A DNA stretch of 64,000 nt from Hyphomicrobium_A sp963817485 (GTDB lineage Bacteria; Pseudomonadota; Alphaproteobacteria; Rhizobiales; Hyphomicrobiaceae): positions 1-64,000 of the forward strand of contig CAWFOR010000010.1 of assembly GCA_963817485.1 (NCBI GenBank). The letters run 5' to 3'. Numbering within the stretch: position 1 is the first letter of the stretch; each line of letters starts with the position of its first letter. The position numbers and the translations under genes were made by a program. The notes beneath the pieces were generated by a model. It did not search any database. It saw only the letters and a list, made by a program, of their open reading frames with translations, and was not told where the DNA came from. Shown piece by piece: positions 35,633 through 45,324 of this stretch.

Positions 35633-37112
35633 TCAGAACAGTGAGCCTTGGCCGCTGCCGCGCGGACGCCGCGTGCGTCGCACCTGCGGATCGGGCTCGG
35701 CGGCGGAAGTTGGCCCTCCGCTATCTTTGACGCCAGCGGTGCGCACGGAGCGCGTCTCGGCATCGACGCGGCCGTCACGGAACTCCAATTCGAGCGCGTC
35801 GCCCGCGTGCAGGTTTGCTGCCTCGCGCACCATGCGCCCGTCGCTATCGCGGACGAGCACGAAGCCGCGCTGCAGAACGCCTTGGTAGCTGAGCGAGGCG
35901 AGCAGCTTGCCCGAGCTTTCGAGCTGGTCGCCTGCGCGCGGCAAGCCGGTTGAGCAATGCCTGGCCGGCGCGTGCCTGCAGAGCGGTCGCTCGCTCGCCG
36001 CAAACCGCGATGCGCTGGCGGATCGGACCGGGCCGCAGCCGCGAAGCGGTGCGCACGTAGCGCGTGTGGTGCGCGCGCGTGTTGGCGAGGAGCGCGCGGG
36101 CAAGCCGCTTCTCGCACGCATCGAAGCGCTGCCGCGGCAGGGCGACGATATCTTCGAGCCGCGGGAGCCCGCGGGCGGCGGCTTTCAAGTGCGTGCGCGC
36201 CGACTGCAACGAGCGGCGTGCCGCGGAGGTGAGGCGCAAGCCGAATTTCTCCGTGCTCTCGGCGAGCTCGGCGTATTTCGGCACGGCCCACTCGGCTGCC
36301 TTGGTCGGCGTCGGCGCGCGCGCGTCGGCGACGAGGTCGATCAGCGTCCAGTCTGTCTCGTGGCCGACGGCGGAGATGACCGGGATGCGGCTTGCGGCGA
36401 CCGCGCGCACGACGATCTCCTCGTTGAAGCCCCACAGGTCCTCGAGGCTGCCGCCGCCGCGCGCGACGATGAGGATGTCGGGTCGCGCGAAGCGACCGCC
36501 GGGGAGGAATGCGTTAAAGCCGGCAATCGCGGCGGCGACCTCGGCCGCGCAGGTCTCGCCCTGCACGCGCACGGGCCACACGATGACGCGCGTCGGGAAG
36601 CGCTCGCTGAATCCGTGCAGCATGTCGCGGATGACGGCGCCCGTGGGCGACGTGATGATGCCGACGAGGCGCGGCAGGTATGGGCGCGCTTTCTTGCGCG
36701 CTTCCTCGAACAGCCCTTCCGCTGCGAATTTGCGCTTCCGCTCCTCGATGAGCGCCATCAGCGCGCCGACGCCCGCGGGCTCCAGGCTCTCGATGACGAT
36801 CTGGTACTTGGAGGAGCCGGGGTACGTCGTCACGCGCCCCTGCACGACGACCTCCATACCCTCCTCGGGTTTCACCTTGAGGCGCGCCCAGGTGGTCTTC
36901 CAGACCACCGCGTCGATCTTGGCCTTGTCGTCCTTGAGGCCGAAATAGCAGTGGCCGGAGGCGTGCTGGCCGCGGAAGCCCGAGATTTCCCCGCGCAGAC
37001 GCACGTACCCGAAGCCCTCCTCCAACGCGCGCTTGATGGCGCCGGCGAGGTCGGAGACGGTGAACTCGGTCACGTTGGCGCCAAGCGCCGGCTGGGTTGC
37101 GGTTTGCGTCAC
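35633..37112 (-). pseudogene. xseA: Exodeoxyribonuclease VII large subunit XseA, one frameshift
   Basis: XseA, with XseB, degrades single-stranded DNA to short oligonucleotides. The N-terminal OB fold (VSDLAGAIKRALEEGFGYVR, ASGHCYFGLKDDKAKIDAV) and catalytic core (GIITSPTGAVIRDMLHGFSE, DILIVARGGGSLEDLWGFNE, SAVGHETDWTLIDLVADARA) are intact. In the coiled C-terminal part the frame shifts after AGQALLNRL by one extra base near 35942. It then resumes as PRAGDQLESSGKLLASLSYQ, GVLQRGFVLVRDSDG and ends GSGQGSLF at 35633. Corrected length is about 490 residues. The start is GTG 37112. The gene may be functional if the extra base is an error. Confidence 0.88.
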
Positions 37113-37227
37113 GCTTTCTCGCCCGTTTGTTGGGGGCCGATTCGATGATACATCAGGCCGCGGCGCGGGGCGCGCGGCGCATCTGCGGAGCCAGCGTTAT
37201 CCAAGAATTCCCTTAGAAAGACTGGCG

Positions 37228-38511
37228 ATGAACGTTCTCCTCATCGGTTCCGGCGGACGCGAGCACGCGTTGGCGTGGGCCCTGCGCAAGAGCCCGCTGT
37301 TGACGAAACTCTACTGTGCACCCGGCAACGGCGGAATTGCGGAGATCGCCGAATGCGTTCCGCTCGCCGTCGCCGACCACACCGCGGTCATTCGCTTCTG
37401 TGCGGACCACGCGATCGATTTCGTCGTCGTGGGGCCGGAGGCGCCACTGGTCTCAGGGCTCGTCGATGATCTGACGACCGCCGGCATCAAGTGCTTCGGG
37501 CCCCGCCAGGCAGCGGCGCGGCTCGAAGGGTCGAAGGGGTTCACCAAGGATCTGTGCCGCGAGTTCGCCATTCCAACCGCCGCCTACGGCCGCTTCGACA
37601 ACGTGGGGGCAGCCAAGGCCTACCTCAAGGGGCAGGAGCTGCCGATCGTGGTGAAGGCCGACGGCCTCGCGGCTGGCAAGGGCGTGACGATCTGCGAGAC
37701 GATGGCCGAGGCTGAGGCCGCGGTCGAGGCTTGCTTCGCGGGTGCCTTCGGCATGGCCGGCGCCGAGGTCGTCATCGAGGAATTCCTGCGTGGCGAGGAG
37801 GCGAGCTTCTTCGCCCTCGTCGACGGCAAGACCGCACTCGCGCTCGCCGCCGCCCAGGACCACAAGCGCGTCGGCGACGGCGATACCGGTCCCAACACCG
37901 GCGGCATGGGCGCCTACTCGCCGGCCCCGGTGATGACGGAGGCGATGATTGCCCGCACCATGGACGAGATCATCCGTCCGACCGTCGCCGCCATGGCCGC
38001 GCGCGGCACGCCGTTCAAGGGCGTGCTGTTTGCCGGCCTCATGATCACCGACGAAGGCCCGAAGCTCATCGAGTACAACGTCCGCTTCGGCGACCCCGAG
38101 ACGCAGGTGCTCATGCTGCGCCTGGAGTCGGACCTGCTGGCCGCACTGCTCGCCACCGCCGACGGAACGCTGGGATCGCTCGAGCTGCGCTGGCGCAAGG
38201 ACGCAGCACTCACCGTCGTCATGGCGGCCAACGGCTATCCGGGGCCCCCGCAACTCGGCAGCGAGATCGAGGGGCTCGAAGCCGCCGCCGCGGCCGAGGG
38301 CGTGGAGATCTTCCATGCGGGCACCCGCCGCGAAGGCAGCCGCTTCTTCGCTAACGGCGGACGCGTGCTCTCCGTCACCGCACTGGGACGGACTGTCGGC
38401 GAGGCACAGGCGCGCGCCTATGCCGCGATCGCCAAGATCGACTGGCCGGGCGGCTTCTGCCGCACGGACATCGGATGGCGTGCCGTCGCCCGTGAAAAGT
38501 CGCAAGCGTGA
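37228..38511 (+). CDS. purD: Phosphoribosylamine-glycine ligase PurD
   Basis: This enzyme makes glycinamide ribonucleotide in purine synthesis. The 427-residue ATP-grasp protein starts MNVLLIGSGGREHALAWAL and has PLVSGLVDDL, VVKADGLAAGKGVTIC, HKRVGDGDTGPNTGGMGAYS and EYNVRFGDPETQVLMLRL. ATG 37228 is chosen by homology; the open frame runs 65 codons further up without family sequence. It is divergent from xseA. Confidence 0.96.
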   Translation: MNVLLIGSGGREHALAWALRKSPLLTKLYCAPGNGGIAEIAECVPLAVADHTAVIRFCADHAIDFVVVGPEAPLVSGLVDDLTTAGIKCFGPRQAAARLEGSKGFTKDLCREFAIPTAAYGRFDNVGAAKAYLKGQELPIVVKADGLAAGKGVTICETMAEAEAAVEACFAGAFGMAGAEVVIEEFLRGEEASFFALVDGKTALALAAAQDHKRVGDGDTGPNTGGMGAYSPAPVMTEAMIARTMDEIIRPTVAAMAARGTPFKGVLFAGLMITDEGPKLIEYNVRFGDPETQVLMLRLESDLLAALLATADGTLGSLELRWRKDAALTVVMAANGYPGPPQLGSEIEGLEAAAAAEGVEIFHAGTRREGSRFFANGGRVLSVTALGRTVGEAQARAYAAIAKIDWPGGFCRTDIGWRAVAREKSQA

Positions 38512-38596
38512 GCCTATAGTTGCCCCAGGTCATGAAAACACAAAGTGTTCGCCGCTAGGATTGCATGGCCAGCAAACTCTCCCAACAGCGCGCCCG

Positions 38597-39598
38597 ATGA
38601 GCAAAAAGCCGGTCTCCCTGTCTGCGCCGCCGCAGCCCCGCTCGACGACGCCCGCGCTTCCCTCGCGCTCTCCCACGATCGCGTTGGCGCTGGGCGGCGG
38701 GGGCGCGCGCGGGCTTGCGCACATTCCCATCCTCGAGGCCTTCGACGAGCTTGGCCTGAAGCCGAAGATCATGGCCGGCACGTCCATCGGTGCCGTCTTC
38801 GCGGCGGCCTACGCGTCGGGCATGACGGGCCGGCAAATCCGCGTGCACACGCAGGAGGTCTTGCGCAACCGGCTCGATCTCGTGCGTGACCTCTACGCCG
38901 CGAGGGTGCGCACGACGCGACGCATCTGGAACGTGTTTCCGTCGGGCTCCGCCTTCCTCGGTGCCGAGCGCCTGCTCGACATCATCCTGCCGCCGCGCAT
39001 CGCCCGCGATTTCGCTCACCTTTCGATCCCGCTCAAGATCGTGGCTTCGGACTTCTACGCGCAGGATGCGGTCATCCTCGACCAGGGCCCGTTGCGTCAA
39101 GCCATCGCCGCGAGCATTGCACTGCCCGTCATCTTCGAGCCGGTTGTGCTGGAGGGCCGCGTGCTGATCGACGGCGGCCTCGTCAACCCGCTCCCCTTCG
39201 ATCTCTTGTGCGGCGAAGCCGACCTGACGGTTGCGGTCGACGTCAGCGGCACGCCGATCCGGCGGGAAGATCGCGAGCGGCCCAAGGCCTGGGAGGCGCT
39301 GTTTGCCGCAAACTTTATTTTCGAGCGCACGATCATCAAGGAGAAGCTGCGCTCGCGCCAGCCCGACGTCTACATCGACGCGGGGACGAGCCGCTATCAG
39401 GTGCTCGACTTCCTGAAGCTCGACGAGATCCTCGCCGCCGCCGCACCGGCCAAGGAACGATTGAAGGCGCAGCTTGCGCGCGTGATGGAAGCCGAGACGC
39501 TGCCGACGCTCGAGGCGCACGAGGCGCCAAAGGAGCTTGCCGCGCCCGTGCGCCCGCCGCGCCGCGCGCTGCTCAGGCGCGGACGCGGCAAGGTCTAG
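38597..39598 (+). CDS. Patatin-like phospholipase/esterase (RssA-type)
   Basis: A 333-residue patatin fold protein with the oxyanion loop GGGGARGLAH, nucleophile GTSIG (Ser) and the catalytic Asp in DGGLVNPLP. The Ser-Asp dyad is complete, so lipid acyl hydrolysis is likely. The substrate is unknown. The N-terminus is Pro-rich and the C-terminus basic. ATG 38597 is supported by the domain start; its stop overlaps the tadA stop tail to tail by four bases. Confidence 0.88.
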   Translation: MSKKPVSLSAPPQPRSTTPALPSRSPTIALALGGGGARGLAHIPILEAFDELGLKPKIMAGTSIGAVFAAAYASGMTGRQIRVHTQEVLRNRLDLVRDLYAARVRTTRRIWNVFPSGSAFLGAERLLDIILPPRIARDFAHLSIPLKIVASDFYAQDAVILDQGPLRQAIAASIALPVIFEPVVLEGRVLIDGGLVNPLPFDLLCGEADLTVAVDVSGTPIRREDRERPKAWEALFAANFIFERTIIKEKLRSRQPDVYIDAGTSRYQVLDFLKLDEILAAAAPAKERLKAQLARVMEAETLPTLEAHEAPKELAAPVRPPRRALLRRGRGKV

Positions 39599-40059
39599 CG
39601 CTTCCCTTGGAAGAAGGCTTTCAGCAGCATCGCGGAGCGCTCTTCATCGAGGCCCGCGTAGATCTCCGGCGCGTGGTGGCAAGTGGGTTGATTGAAGACG
39701 CGCGCGCCGTGCTCCACCCCGCCGCCCTTGGGGTCGGGTGCGCCGTAGTAGAGGCGGCGGATGCGAGCAAAGGAGATGGCGGCCGCGCACATGGGGCAGG
39801 GCTCGAGCGTGACATAGAGGTCGCAGCCGACAAGCCGCTCGGAGCCGAGACTGGCGGAGGCTGAGCGAATCACCAGCATCTCGGCGTGCGCGGTCGGGTC
39901 GGACAGCTCGCGCGTGCGGTTGCCGGCGGCGGCGATGATCGTGCCGTCGGATGCCGTCACGACGGCACCGATCGGCACCTCGCCACGCGCTCCCGCAGCC
40001 TGAGCCTCGGCGAGCGCGCGCTCCATGGGGGACACCTGCACAGAAGTCTGGGGCGGCAT
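39595..40059 (-). CDS. tadA: tRNA-specific adenosine deaminase TadA
   Basis: TadA converts A34 to inosine in tRNA-Arg(ACG). The zinc and catalytic residues are in DPTAHAEML (His, Glu) and TLEPCPMCAAAI (two Cys). The 154-residue length fits. GAGGAG lies before ATG 40059; ATG 40026 is an inner alternative. It is divergent from the rluB-like gene, the usual arrangement in Hyphomicrobiales. Confidence 0.93.
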   Translation of the reverse strand: MPPQTSVQVSPMERALAEAQAAGARGEVPIGAVVTASDGTIIAAAGNRTRELSDPTAHAEMLVIRSASASLGSERLVGCDLYVTLEPCPMCAAAISFARIRRLYYGAPDPKGGGVEHGARVFNQPTCHHAPEIYAGLDEERSAMLLKAFFQGKR

Positions 40060-40131
40060 ATGGTCCAACTCCTCGTGCGGTGTCATAAGGGGCCGGCCGC
40101 GACTAAACCAGATCCCAAGATCAGAAATCCC

Positions 40132-41004
40132 ATGCCAAACGACCGCGCGCGCAAGCGCCCGCGCCCTCAAGTCCGAGCCACCCCGGCCGACCCCGCCGAG
40201 GGTGAGCCTCTGCGCATCGCCAAGGCGATGGCGCGGGCGGGGCTGTGCTCGCGCCGCGAGGCCGAGCGGTGGATCGGGGAGGGCCGCGTCAGCGTCAACG
40301 GCAAGGTCCTCAACACGCCAGCCTTCGAGGTCAGCGGCAAAGACAAGGTTCTGGTCGACGGCAAGGCGCTCCCCGTCGCGGAAACCGCGCAGCTGTGGCG
40401 CTACTACAAGCCGAAGGGGCTCGTGACCACCCACAGCGACCCGCAAGGGCGCCCGACGGTGTTCTCGTCCCTGCCGGCCGAGCTGCCGCGCGTCATCTCC
40501 GTCGGCCGTCTCGATTTCAACAGCGAGGGCTTGCTGCTCTTGACCAACAGCGGCGCGCTTGCTCGCCACCTCGAGCTGCCCTCGACGGGATGGCTGCGGC
40601 GCTATCGCGTGCGCGCGCATGGCCGTGTGTCGCAAGCCGAGCTCGACGCTCTGCGCGACGGCGTCGAGATCGAGGGAGTGCGCTACGGGCCCATCGAGGC
40701 GACGATCGACAGCGTCCAGGGCGCAAACGCGTGGCTGACCGTCGGCTTGCGCGAGGGGAAGAACCGCGAGGTGCGCCGCATCCTCGCGCACCTTCGCCTC
40801 GAGGTGAACCGCCTCATTCGCATTTCCTACGGGCCGTTTCAGCTCCTCGACCTGAAGCCGGGCGCGGTCGAGCCCGTTAAGCGGCGGGTGCTGGCCGAGC
40901 AGGTTGGCGTCAAGATCGCAACCGAGCTCGGGCTCGACGCGCCGGTCGAAGCCGAGCGTGTTCGCCGGAAGGAGCGCGCGAAGAAGGGGCGCGTGGCGCC
41001 ATGA
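40132..41004 (+). CDS. rluB: RluB-like rRNA pseudouridine synthase
   Basis: A 290-residue pseudouridine synthase of the RsuA/RluB group. It has an N-terminal S4 domain (LRIAKAMARAGLCSRREAER, GRVSVNGKVL), the catalytic motif VGRLDFNSEGLLLLTN with the essential Asp, and GLREGKNREVRRIL. It probably modifies 23S rRNA near U2605; RluB versus RluE specificity is inferred. Basic tails at both ends. Its stop overlaps rsmD as ATGA. Confidence 0.9.
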   Translation: MPNDRARKRPRPQVRATPADPAEGEPLRIAKAMARAGLCSRREAERWIGEGRVSVNGKVLNTPAFEVSGKDKVLVDGKALPVAETAQLWRYYKPKGLVTTHSDPQGRPTVFSSLPAELPRVISVGRLDFNSEGLLLLTNSGALARHLELPSTGWLRRYRVRAHGRVSQAELDALRDGVEIEGVRYGPIEATIDSVQGANAWLTVGLREGKNREVRRILAHLRLEVNRLIRISYGPFQLLDLKPGAVEPVKRRVLAEQVGVKIATELGLDAPVEAERVRRKERAKKGRVAP

Positions 41005-41561
41005 GGATCGTCGCCGGACGCTTCCGCGGCCGCGCCATAGCGGCGCCGAACGATGAGGCCGTGCGCCCGACTTCGGATCGCGTGCGCGAATCTCTGTTCA
41101 ACATCCTCGAGCATGGCATCGAGGGGTTCTCGCTGTCGGGCGCGCGTGTCATCGATCTTTTCGCCGGCACCGGTGCGCTCGGGCTCGAGGCCCTGTCGCG
41201 CGGGGCCGCGTTCTGCCTCTTCATCGACGAAGCGGTGGCGGCGCGCGCGCTCATCCGCACCAACATCGAGCTTCTGCAGTTGACGGGCTTCACTCGCATC
41301 TTCCGCCGCAATGCGACCGATCTCGGGCCTGTCGGCACCCTGGCGCCGTTTGCGCTCGCCTTCCTCGATCCGCCTTACGGCAAGGGGCTTGCCGAGCGCG
41401 CGCTCGCCTCGCTTGCCGGCGGCGGATGGCTGGAGCCTGGGGCGGTTGTCGTGAGCGAAGAGCGCGCGAACGTCGAGATCGCGCTGCCGCGCGGCTTTGT
41501 GGAGATCGACCGGCGCACCTACGGCGATACGCAGATCGTGATCGCGCGCTACGAGCCGTGA
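41001..41561 (+). CDS. rsmD: 16S rRNA (guanine966-N2)-methyltransferase RsmD
   Basis: The 186-residue product has the start MRIVAGRFRGRAI, PTSDRVRESLFNIL, the SAM site IDLFAGTGALGLEALSRGA and the N6/N2-amine methylase motif FLDPPYGKGLAE, all diagnostic of RsmD. It acts on the 30S subunit. It is translationally coupled to the rluB-like gene. Confidence 0.95.
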   Translation: MRIVAGRFRGRAIAAPNDEAVRPTSDRVRESLFNILEHGIEGFSLSGARVIDLFAGTGALGLEALSRGAAFCLFIDEAVAARALIRTNIELLQLTGFTRIFRRNATDLGPVGTLAPFALAFLDPPYGKGLAERALASLAGGGWLEPGAVVVSEERANVEIALPRGFVEIDRRTYGDTQIVIARYEP

Positions 41562-41568
41562 GCCGAGT

Positions 41569-41763
41569 TCACTCCGGCTCGAGCGGCATCAGGATCCACA
41601 ACAGGATGTAGAGGATGACGCCGGGGAACGCCGCCGACAGCAGCGTCAGCATGACGTAGACGACGCGCACGATGGTCGGGTCCCAGCCGAGCCACTTGGC
41701 GATGCCGCCGCACACGCCCGCGATGAGCGCGCCCTGGCGCACGCGCATCAGCGGCTTCGACAT
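41569..41763 (-). CDS. PspC-domain membrane protein
   Basis: A short PspC-domain protein (GVCGGIAKWLGWDPTIVRVV, then a hydrophobic helix VILYILLWILM). Such proteins sit in the inner membrane and in phage-shock systems sense envelope stress, but no pspA or pspB lies nearby. The start is uncertain: ATG 41763 gives 64 residues, ATG 41784 adds seven. Confidence 0.8.
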   Translation of the reverse strand: MSKPLMRVRQGALIAGVCGGIAKWLGWDPTIVRVVYVMLTLLSAAFPGVILYILLWILMPLEPE

Positions 41764-41845
41764 GGGGTCGTTATCGTCGAACATGGCGCGGAGCATAGGC
41801 AAGACGGCCTGCGTTGCAAGGCCATAAAATTCGGCCGCCATGCGG

Positions 41846-42850
41846 TCAGGGCGAAAGGCTGTTGATGTAGGCGATTATGGTATCGATGTCCTTATCGGAG
41901 AGCTCGAACTTGGGCATCTCGTCGTGCGGGCGGGCGATGCCGCGCGACAAGGGCTCGCGCAGCGCCAGCACGGGGTGCTTCTTGTAAAGGTCGCGCCAGC
42001 GCGGCGCCCGCGGGTTGGGGCTGTCGCCCGTCGGCCCGATGGCATGGCACCAGGCGCAGTTCTTCTCGGCGAGGGTCTTGCCCTGGGTGATGAGCTTGTC
42101 GCTCTCCGCAGCCAGGGCCGCCGGCTCGCCGAGCCGCTTCAAGCCGTTCTTGGCGCCGACAAGAGCCGGATCGAGCGCGAGCGCGCGGCGGAAATCGGCA
42201 GCGGCGGCCTGCTTGTCGCCGCGCGCTTCGTAGACGTAGCCACGGTTGTTGTAGGCGAGCGCGTAGATGGGATTGAGCGCGATGGCGGCGCTGTAGTCGG
42301 CGATCGCCTTATCCAGATCGCCGGTCTTGCGGTAGGCGAGCCCACGGCTATTCAAGGCGGCGGCATTCTTGGGATCGAGGCGCAGCGCGACCGAGAAATC
42401 GACCACGGCCTCTGTTGCGTCGCCCTTGACGAGCTGTGCGTAGCCGCGGGCGATGAAAAGCCGTGGTGTCGGCTCGCTGTAGCGGATGGCCTGGGTCAGG
42501 TCGGCGACGGCGCCGGAAGCATCCCCGTCGGCAAGCCGGGACTCACCGCGGCCGAAGTAGGCTGTGGCGTCGTCGCCCTTGAGGGCGAGCGCCTCTGTGA
42601 AGTCGGCGATCGCCTGCTTGTGGTTGGCCTTCTCGGAATAGGCGGCGGCGCGGATGCGATAGGCCTGCGCGCGGGCATCGGCGGCGCTGGGCTTTACGTC
42701 GATGATGGCGCTGCAGGCGCGGATGCGCGCCTCGGCCGGCTTGCCCGATGCGCAGTCGGAGGCGGGCTCCTCGCCGGAGGCCGCACTTGCGAGCAAGCAG
42801 AGGCCTGCGGCTAGCAGCCCACGGCGCAACGGATTGGTGGATCGGCCCAT
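41846..42850 (-). CDS. Periplasmic TPR-cytochrome c fusion
   Basis: A 334-residue exported protein. After a signal peptide (LLAAGLCLLASAASGEEP) come about five tetratricopeptide repeats (units such as AYRKTGDLDKAIADYSAAIA and NNRGYVYEARGDKQAAAADF, residues ~60-245). A C-terminal cytochrome c domain has haem motif CAWCH, AIGPTGDSPNPRAPRW and the axial Met in HDEMPKFELSDKDI. The repeats would dock a partner, giving a haem placed by protein contact. It lies between pspC and mutL, with no obvious partner gene. The fusion is readable in a single frame with no break. Confidence 0.88.
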   Translation of the reverse strand: MGRSTNPLRRGLLAAGLCLLASAASGEEPASDCASGKPAEARIRACSAIIDVKPSAADARAQAYRIRAAAYSEKANHKQAIADFTEALALKGDDATAYFGRGESRLADGDASGAVADLTQAIRYSEPTPRLFIARGYAQLVKGDATEAVVDFSVALRLDPKNAAALNSRGLAYRKTGDLDKAIADYSAAIALNPIYALAYNNRGYVYEARGDKQAAAADFRRALALDPALVGAKNGLKRLGEPAALAAESDKLITQGKTLAEKNCAWCHAIGPTGDSPNPRAPRWRDLYKKHPVLALREPLSRGIARPHDEMPKFELSDKDIDTIIAYINSLSP

Positions 42851-42951
42851 GTGAGGCTCCTAGCTCAATTCAGTGGACGAGCTATGGAGCTAGCGCGCGG
42901 GCGGCCGTGCCGAGTTGCGCAAGATCAATCGAAGCTGCGGTTTCAAGTGCA

Positions 42952-44739
42952 TTACCGGCGGCCGAACAGGCGCTCGATGTCGGTGAGCTTCAGTTCGACG
43001 TAGGTCGGCCGCCCGTGGTTGCACTGGCCGGAGTAGGGCGTCGCCTCCATGTCGCGCAGGAGCGCGTTCATTTCCTCCGGCGTCAGACGGCGCCCGGCGC
43101 GCACGCTGCCGTGGCAGGCAAGCGTCGCGCACACGGCCTCGAGCCGCTCCTTGAGCGCGAGCCCCTGCCCTTCGCCGGCAATGTCGGCGGCGAGATCGCG
43201 GACGAGGCCCTGCACGTCGGTCTCGCCCAGAAGCGCCGGCACCTCGCGCACGGCGACCGCGCCCGCTCCGAACGGCTCGAGCACGAGCCCCAGCTCGGCC
43301 AGCTCTTCTGCACGCTCAGCGAGCGCCGAGGCCTCCTCCGGCGCGAGATCGACGACGACAGGGATCAAGAGGCCCTGGCGGGCAACGCCGCCTTGGGCGA
43401 GCATCGCCTTCATGCGCTCGTAGACCAGGCGCTCGTGCGCGGCGTGCTGGTCAACGATGACGACGGAGTCGCGCGTCTGCGCCAGGATATAGGTCTCGTG
43501 CAGTTGCGCGCGGGCGGCGCCGAGCGGCCGGTCGAGCATGGCCTCGGGGATCGGCGCGGCGTCGGCGCGCGCGTCGGCGCTCGGTGCGGCAAACGCCTCG
43601 AAAGGCGCCTGCATCGCTTCGGCGAGCGCGAACGATGAGGAGGACCGCGGAGCAGAATAGCCGCCTCGCGGCCGCTCGAAGGGCACGATGTTGGGCCTCA
43701 TCTCGCCGAGCGTCGCCGCGCCCCCGCCGACCGAGGCGCGGTGGCCGGCTGCGTGCAGCGCGGCCGCGAGCGCGTTGACGATGAGCGAGCGCACGAGGGC
43801 CGCATCGCGGAAGCGCACCTCGGCCTTGGCAGGGTGCACGTTGACGTCGACCTCGTGCGGCGGCAGCGCAACGAACAGGGCAAGCAGCGGGTGACGCCCG
43901 CGCGGAATGAGGTCGCCGTAAGCCGCGCGCACGGCCCCGATCAGGAGCTTGTCCTTCACCGGGCGGCCGTTGACGAAGAGATACTGCTGGGCGGCATCGG
44001 GGCGGTGCAGAGTCGGCAGCCCGGCAAAGCCCGAGACGCTCACGGCCTCGCGCGTGCCGGAGACCGCAAGCGCGTCGCCCATGAACTCGCGGCCCATGAT
44101 GCGACCGAGCCGCTGCAGCAGCCCTTGAGCTCCGTCAGCCTCGTGCGGGAGCTGCAATCCGGTGCGCTCCCCCGTCGTTAGCGTGAAGCCGACGCGCGGA
44201 TGCGCCATGGCAAGGCGCTTCACGACCTCGGTGACGGCCTGGTTCTCGGCGCGCTCGGATTTGAGGAACTTGAGCCGTGCGGGCACGCTCGAGAACAGGT
44301 CGCGCACCTCGATGATTGTGCCGGCGTTGCCGGCGGCGGGCCGCGTGCCCTCCTTGGCGCCGCGATCGACGGTGACGGAGAAGGCATCCTGCGCCCCTTG
44401 CGTCCGCGAGCGCAGCGTCAGCTTGGCGATGGATCCGATGGACGGCAGCGCCTCGCCGCGGAAGCCGAGCGTGCGGATGGCGAACAGGTCCTCCTCGGCG
44501 AGCTTGGAGGTGGCGTGGCGTTCGACCGACAGCGCCAGGTCGTCGGGGCCCATGCCGCAGCCGTTGTCGGTGACGCGGATGAGGGAGAGGCCGCCCGAGG
44601 CGGTGACGACCTCGATCTCGGTTGCGCCGGCGTCGAGCGCATTCTCGACGAGCTCCTTCACGACGCTTGCCGGGCGCTCGATGACCTCGCCCGCCGCGAT
44701 GCGGTTGATCGTCTCCGGCGATAGCTGGCGTATGGCCAT
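42952..44739 (-). CDS. mutL: DNA mismatch repair protein MutL
   Basis: The N-terminal GHKL ATPase is complete (NRIAAGEVIERPASVVKELV, TDNGCGMGPDDL, TLGFRGEALPSIGS). The C-terminal domain carries the endonuclease motif DQHAAHERLVYE and CNHGRPTYVEL, close to the zinc-binding CPHGRP motif, so this is a nicking-type MutL as expected in alphaproteobacteria. 595 residues. MutS is not in the window. Confidence 0.96.
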   Translation of the reverse strand: MAIRQLSPETINRIAAGEVIERPASVVKELVENALDAGATEIEVVTASGGLSLIRVTDNGCGMGPDDLALSVERHATSKLAEEDLFAIRTLGFRGEALPSIGSIAKLTLRSRTQGAQDAFSVTVDRGAKEGTRPAAGNAGTIIEVRDLFSSVPARLKFLKSERAENQAVTEVVKRLAMAHPRVGFTLTTGERTGLQLPHEADGAQGLLQRLGRIMGREFMGDALAVSGTREAVSVSGFAGLPTLHRPDAAQQYLFVNGRPVKDKLLIGAVRAAYGDLIPRGRHPLLALFVALPPHEVDVNVHPAKAEVRFRDAALVRSLIVNALAAALHAAGHRASVGGGAATLGEMRPNIVPFERPRGGYSAPRSSSSFALAEAMQAPFEAFAAPSADARADAAPIPEAMLDRPLGAARAQLHETYILAQTRDSVVIVDQHAAHERLVYERMKAMLAQGGVARQGLLIPVVVDLAPEEASALAERAEELAELGLVLEPFGAGAVAVREVPALLGETDVQGLVRDLAADIAGEGQGLALKERLEAVCATLACHGSVRAGRRLTPEEMNALLRDMEATPYSGQCNHGRPTYVELKLTDIERLFGRR

Positions 44740-44823
44740 GGCCCCTCCTGTCCTGTGGGAGAGATTTAGCTGATGCCGCGATTCGCACCGAGTTCGGGGC
44801 TGCCACGGGGCGTGCGCAGGATG

Positions 44824-44852
44824 TTGACATCCGAATTTCTCCGGAGTATTTA
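44824..44852 (+). promoter_or_regulatory. Putative housekeeping promoter of the ArsR gene
   Basis: TTGACA (44824-44829), a 17-base spacer and TATTTA (44847-44852). The -35 box is perfect and the -10 box weak. Transcription would start near 44859, just before the 16-base palindrome. Confidence 0.45.
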
Positions 44853-44865
44853 ACCGATGAGTTAT

Positions 44866-44881
44866 TTAACCATATGGCTAA
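44866..44881. promoter_or_regulatory. Palindromic operator before the ArsR gene
   Basis: TTAACCATATGGCTAA is a 16-base palindrome with one mismatched pair, ending eight bases before the ArsR start codon. A nine-base direct repeat TATTTAACC (44847-44855 and 44863-44871) overlaps it. Its place between promoter and start suggests autorepression by the ArsR protein; binding is inferred. Confidence 0.55.
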
Positions 44882-44888
44882 TTAAGAC

Positions 44889-45260
44889 ATGACCCACGAT
44901 CCGCTAAGCACCAAGTTCGCAGCCCTAGCCGACCCCACGCGGCGGGCGATCCTCGCTCGCCTTGCGCTTGGCGAGACGTCCGTGTCGGAGCTGGCAAAGC
45001 CCTTCGCCATGAGCCTGCCAGCCGTCTCCAAGCACCTGAAGGTGCTGGAGCATGCAGGCCTGATCGGGCGCAGTCGGGAGGCCCAGTGGCGTCCGTGCCG
45101 GATCGAACCCGAGGCACTGAAGGAGGTCGACGGGTGGCTCGAGCAATACCGCCGCCTCTGGGAGGAGCGCTTCGAGCGGCTCGATGCCTACCTCAAGACG
45201 CTGCAGGCAAAGGAGAAGAAGCCCCGCGCGGCTCCTAAGCGGCGCAAGCCCCCGCGCTGA
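44889..45260 (+). CDS. ArsR-family transcriptional regulator
   Basis: A 123-residue winged-helix protein (FAALADPTRRAILARLALGE, MSLPAVSKHLKVLEHAGLIG) without the Cys metal sites of arsenic sensors. The C-terminus is Lys/Arg/Pro-rich. Pairing with an AHSA1/SRPBCC gene is the common arrangement for this subgroup. It is probably autoregulated through the palindrome just upstream. The inducer is unknown. Confidence 0.9.
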   Translation: MTHDPLSTKFAALADPTRRAILARLALGETSVSELAKPFAMSLPAVSKHLKVLEHAGLIGRSREAQWRPCRIEPEALKEVDGWLEQYRRLWEERFERLDAYLKTLQAKEKKPRAAPKRRKPPR

Positions 45261-45324
45261 CAGAACGACGTCAACATAGTTGAGCCGATCCCTACCCGAG
45301 TGATGCAAGCGAAGGAGCAGTTCC

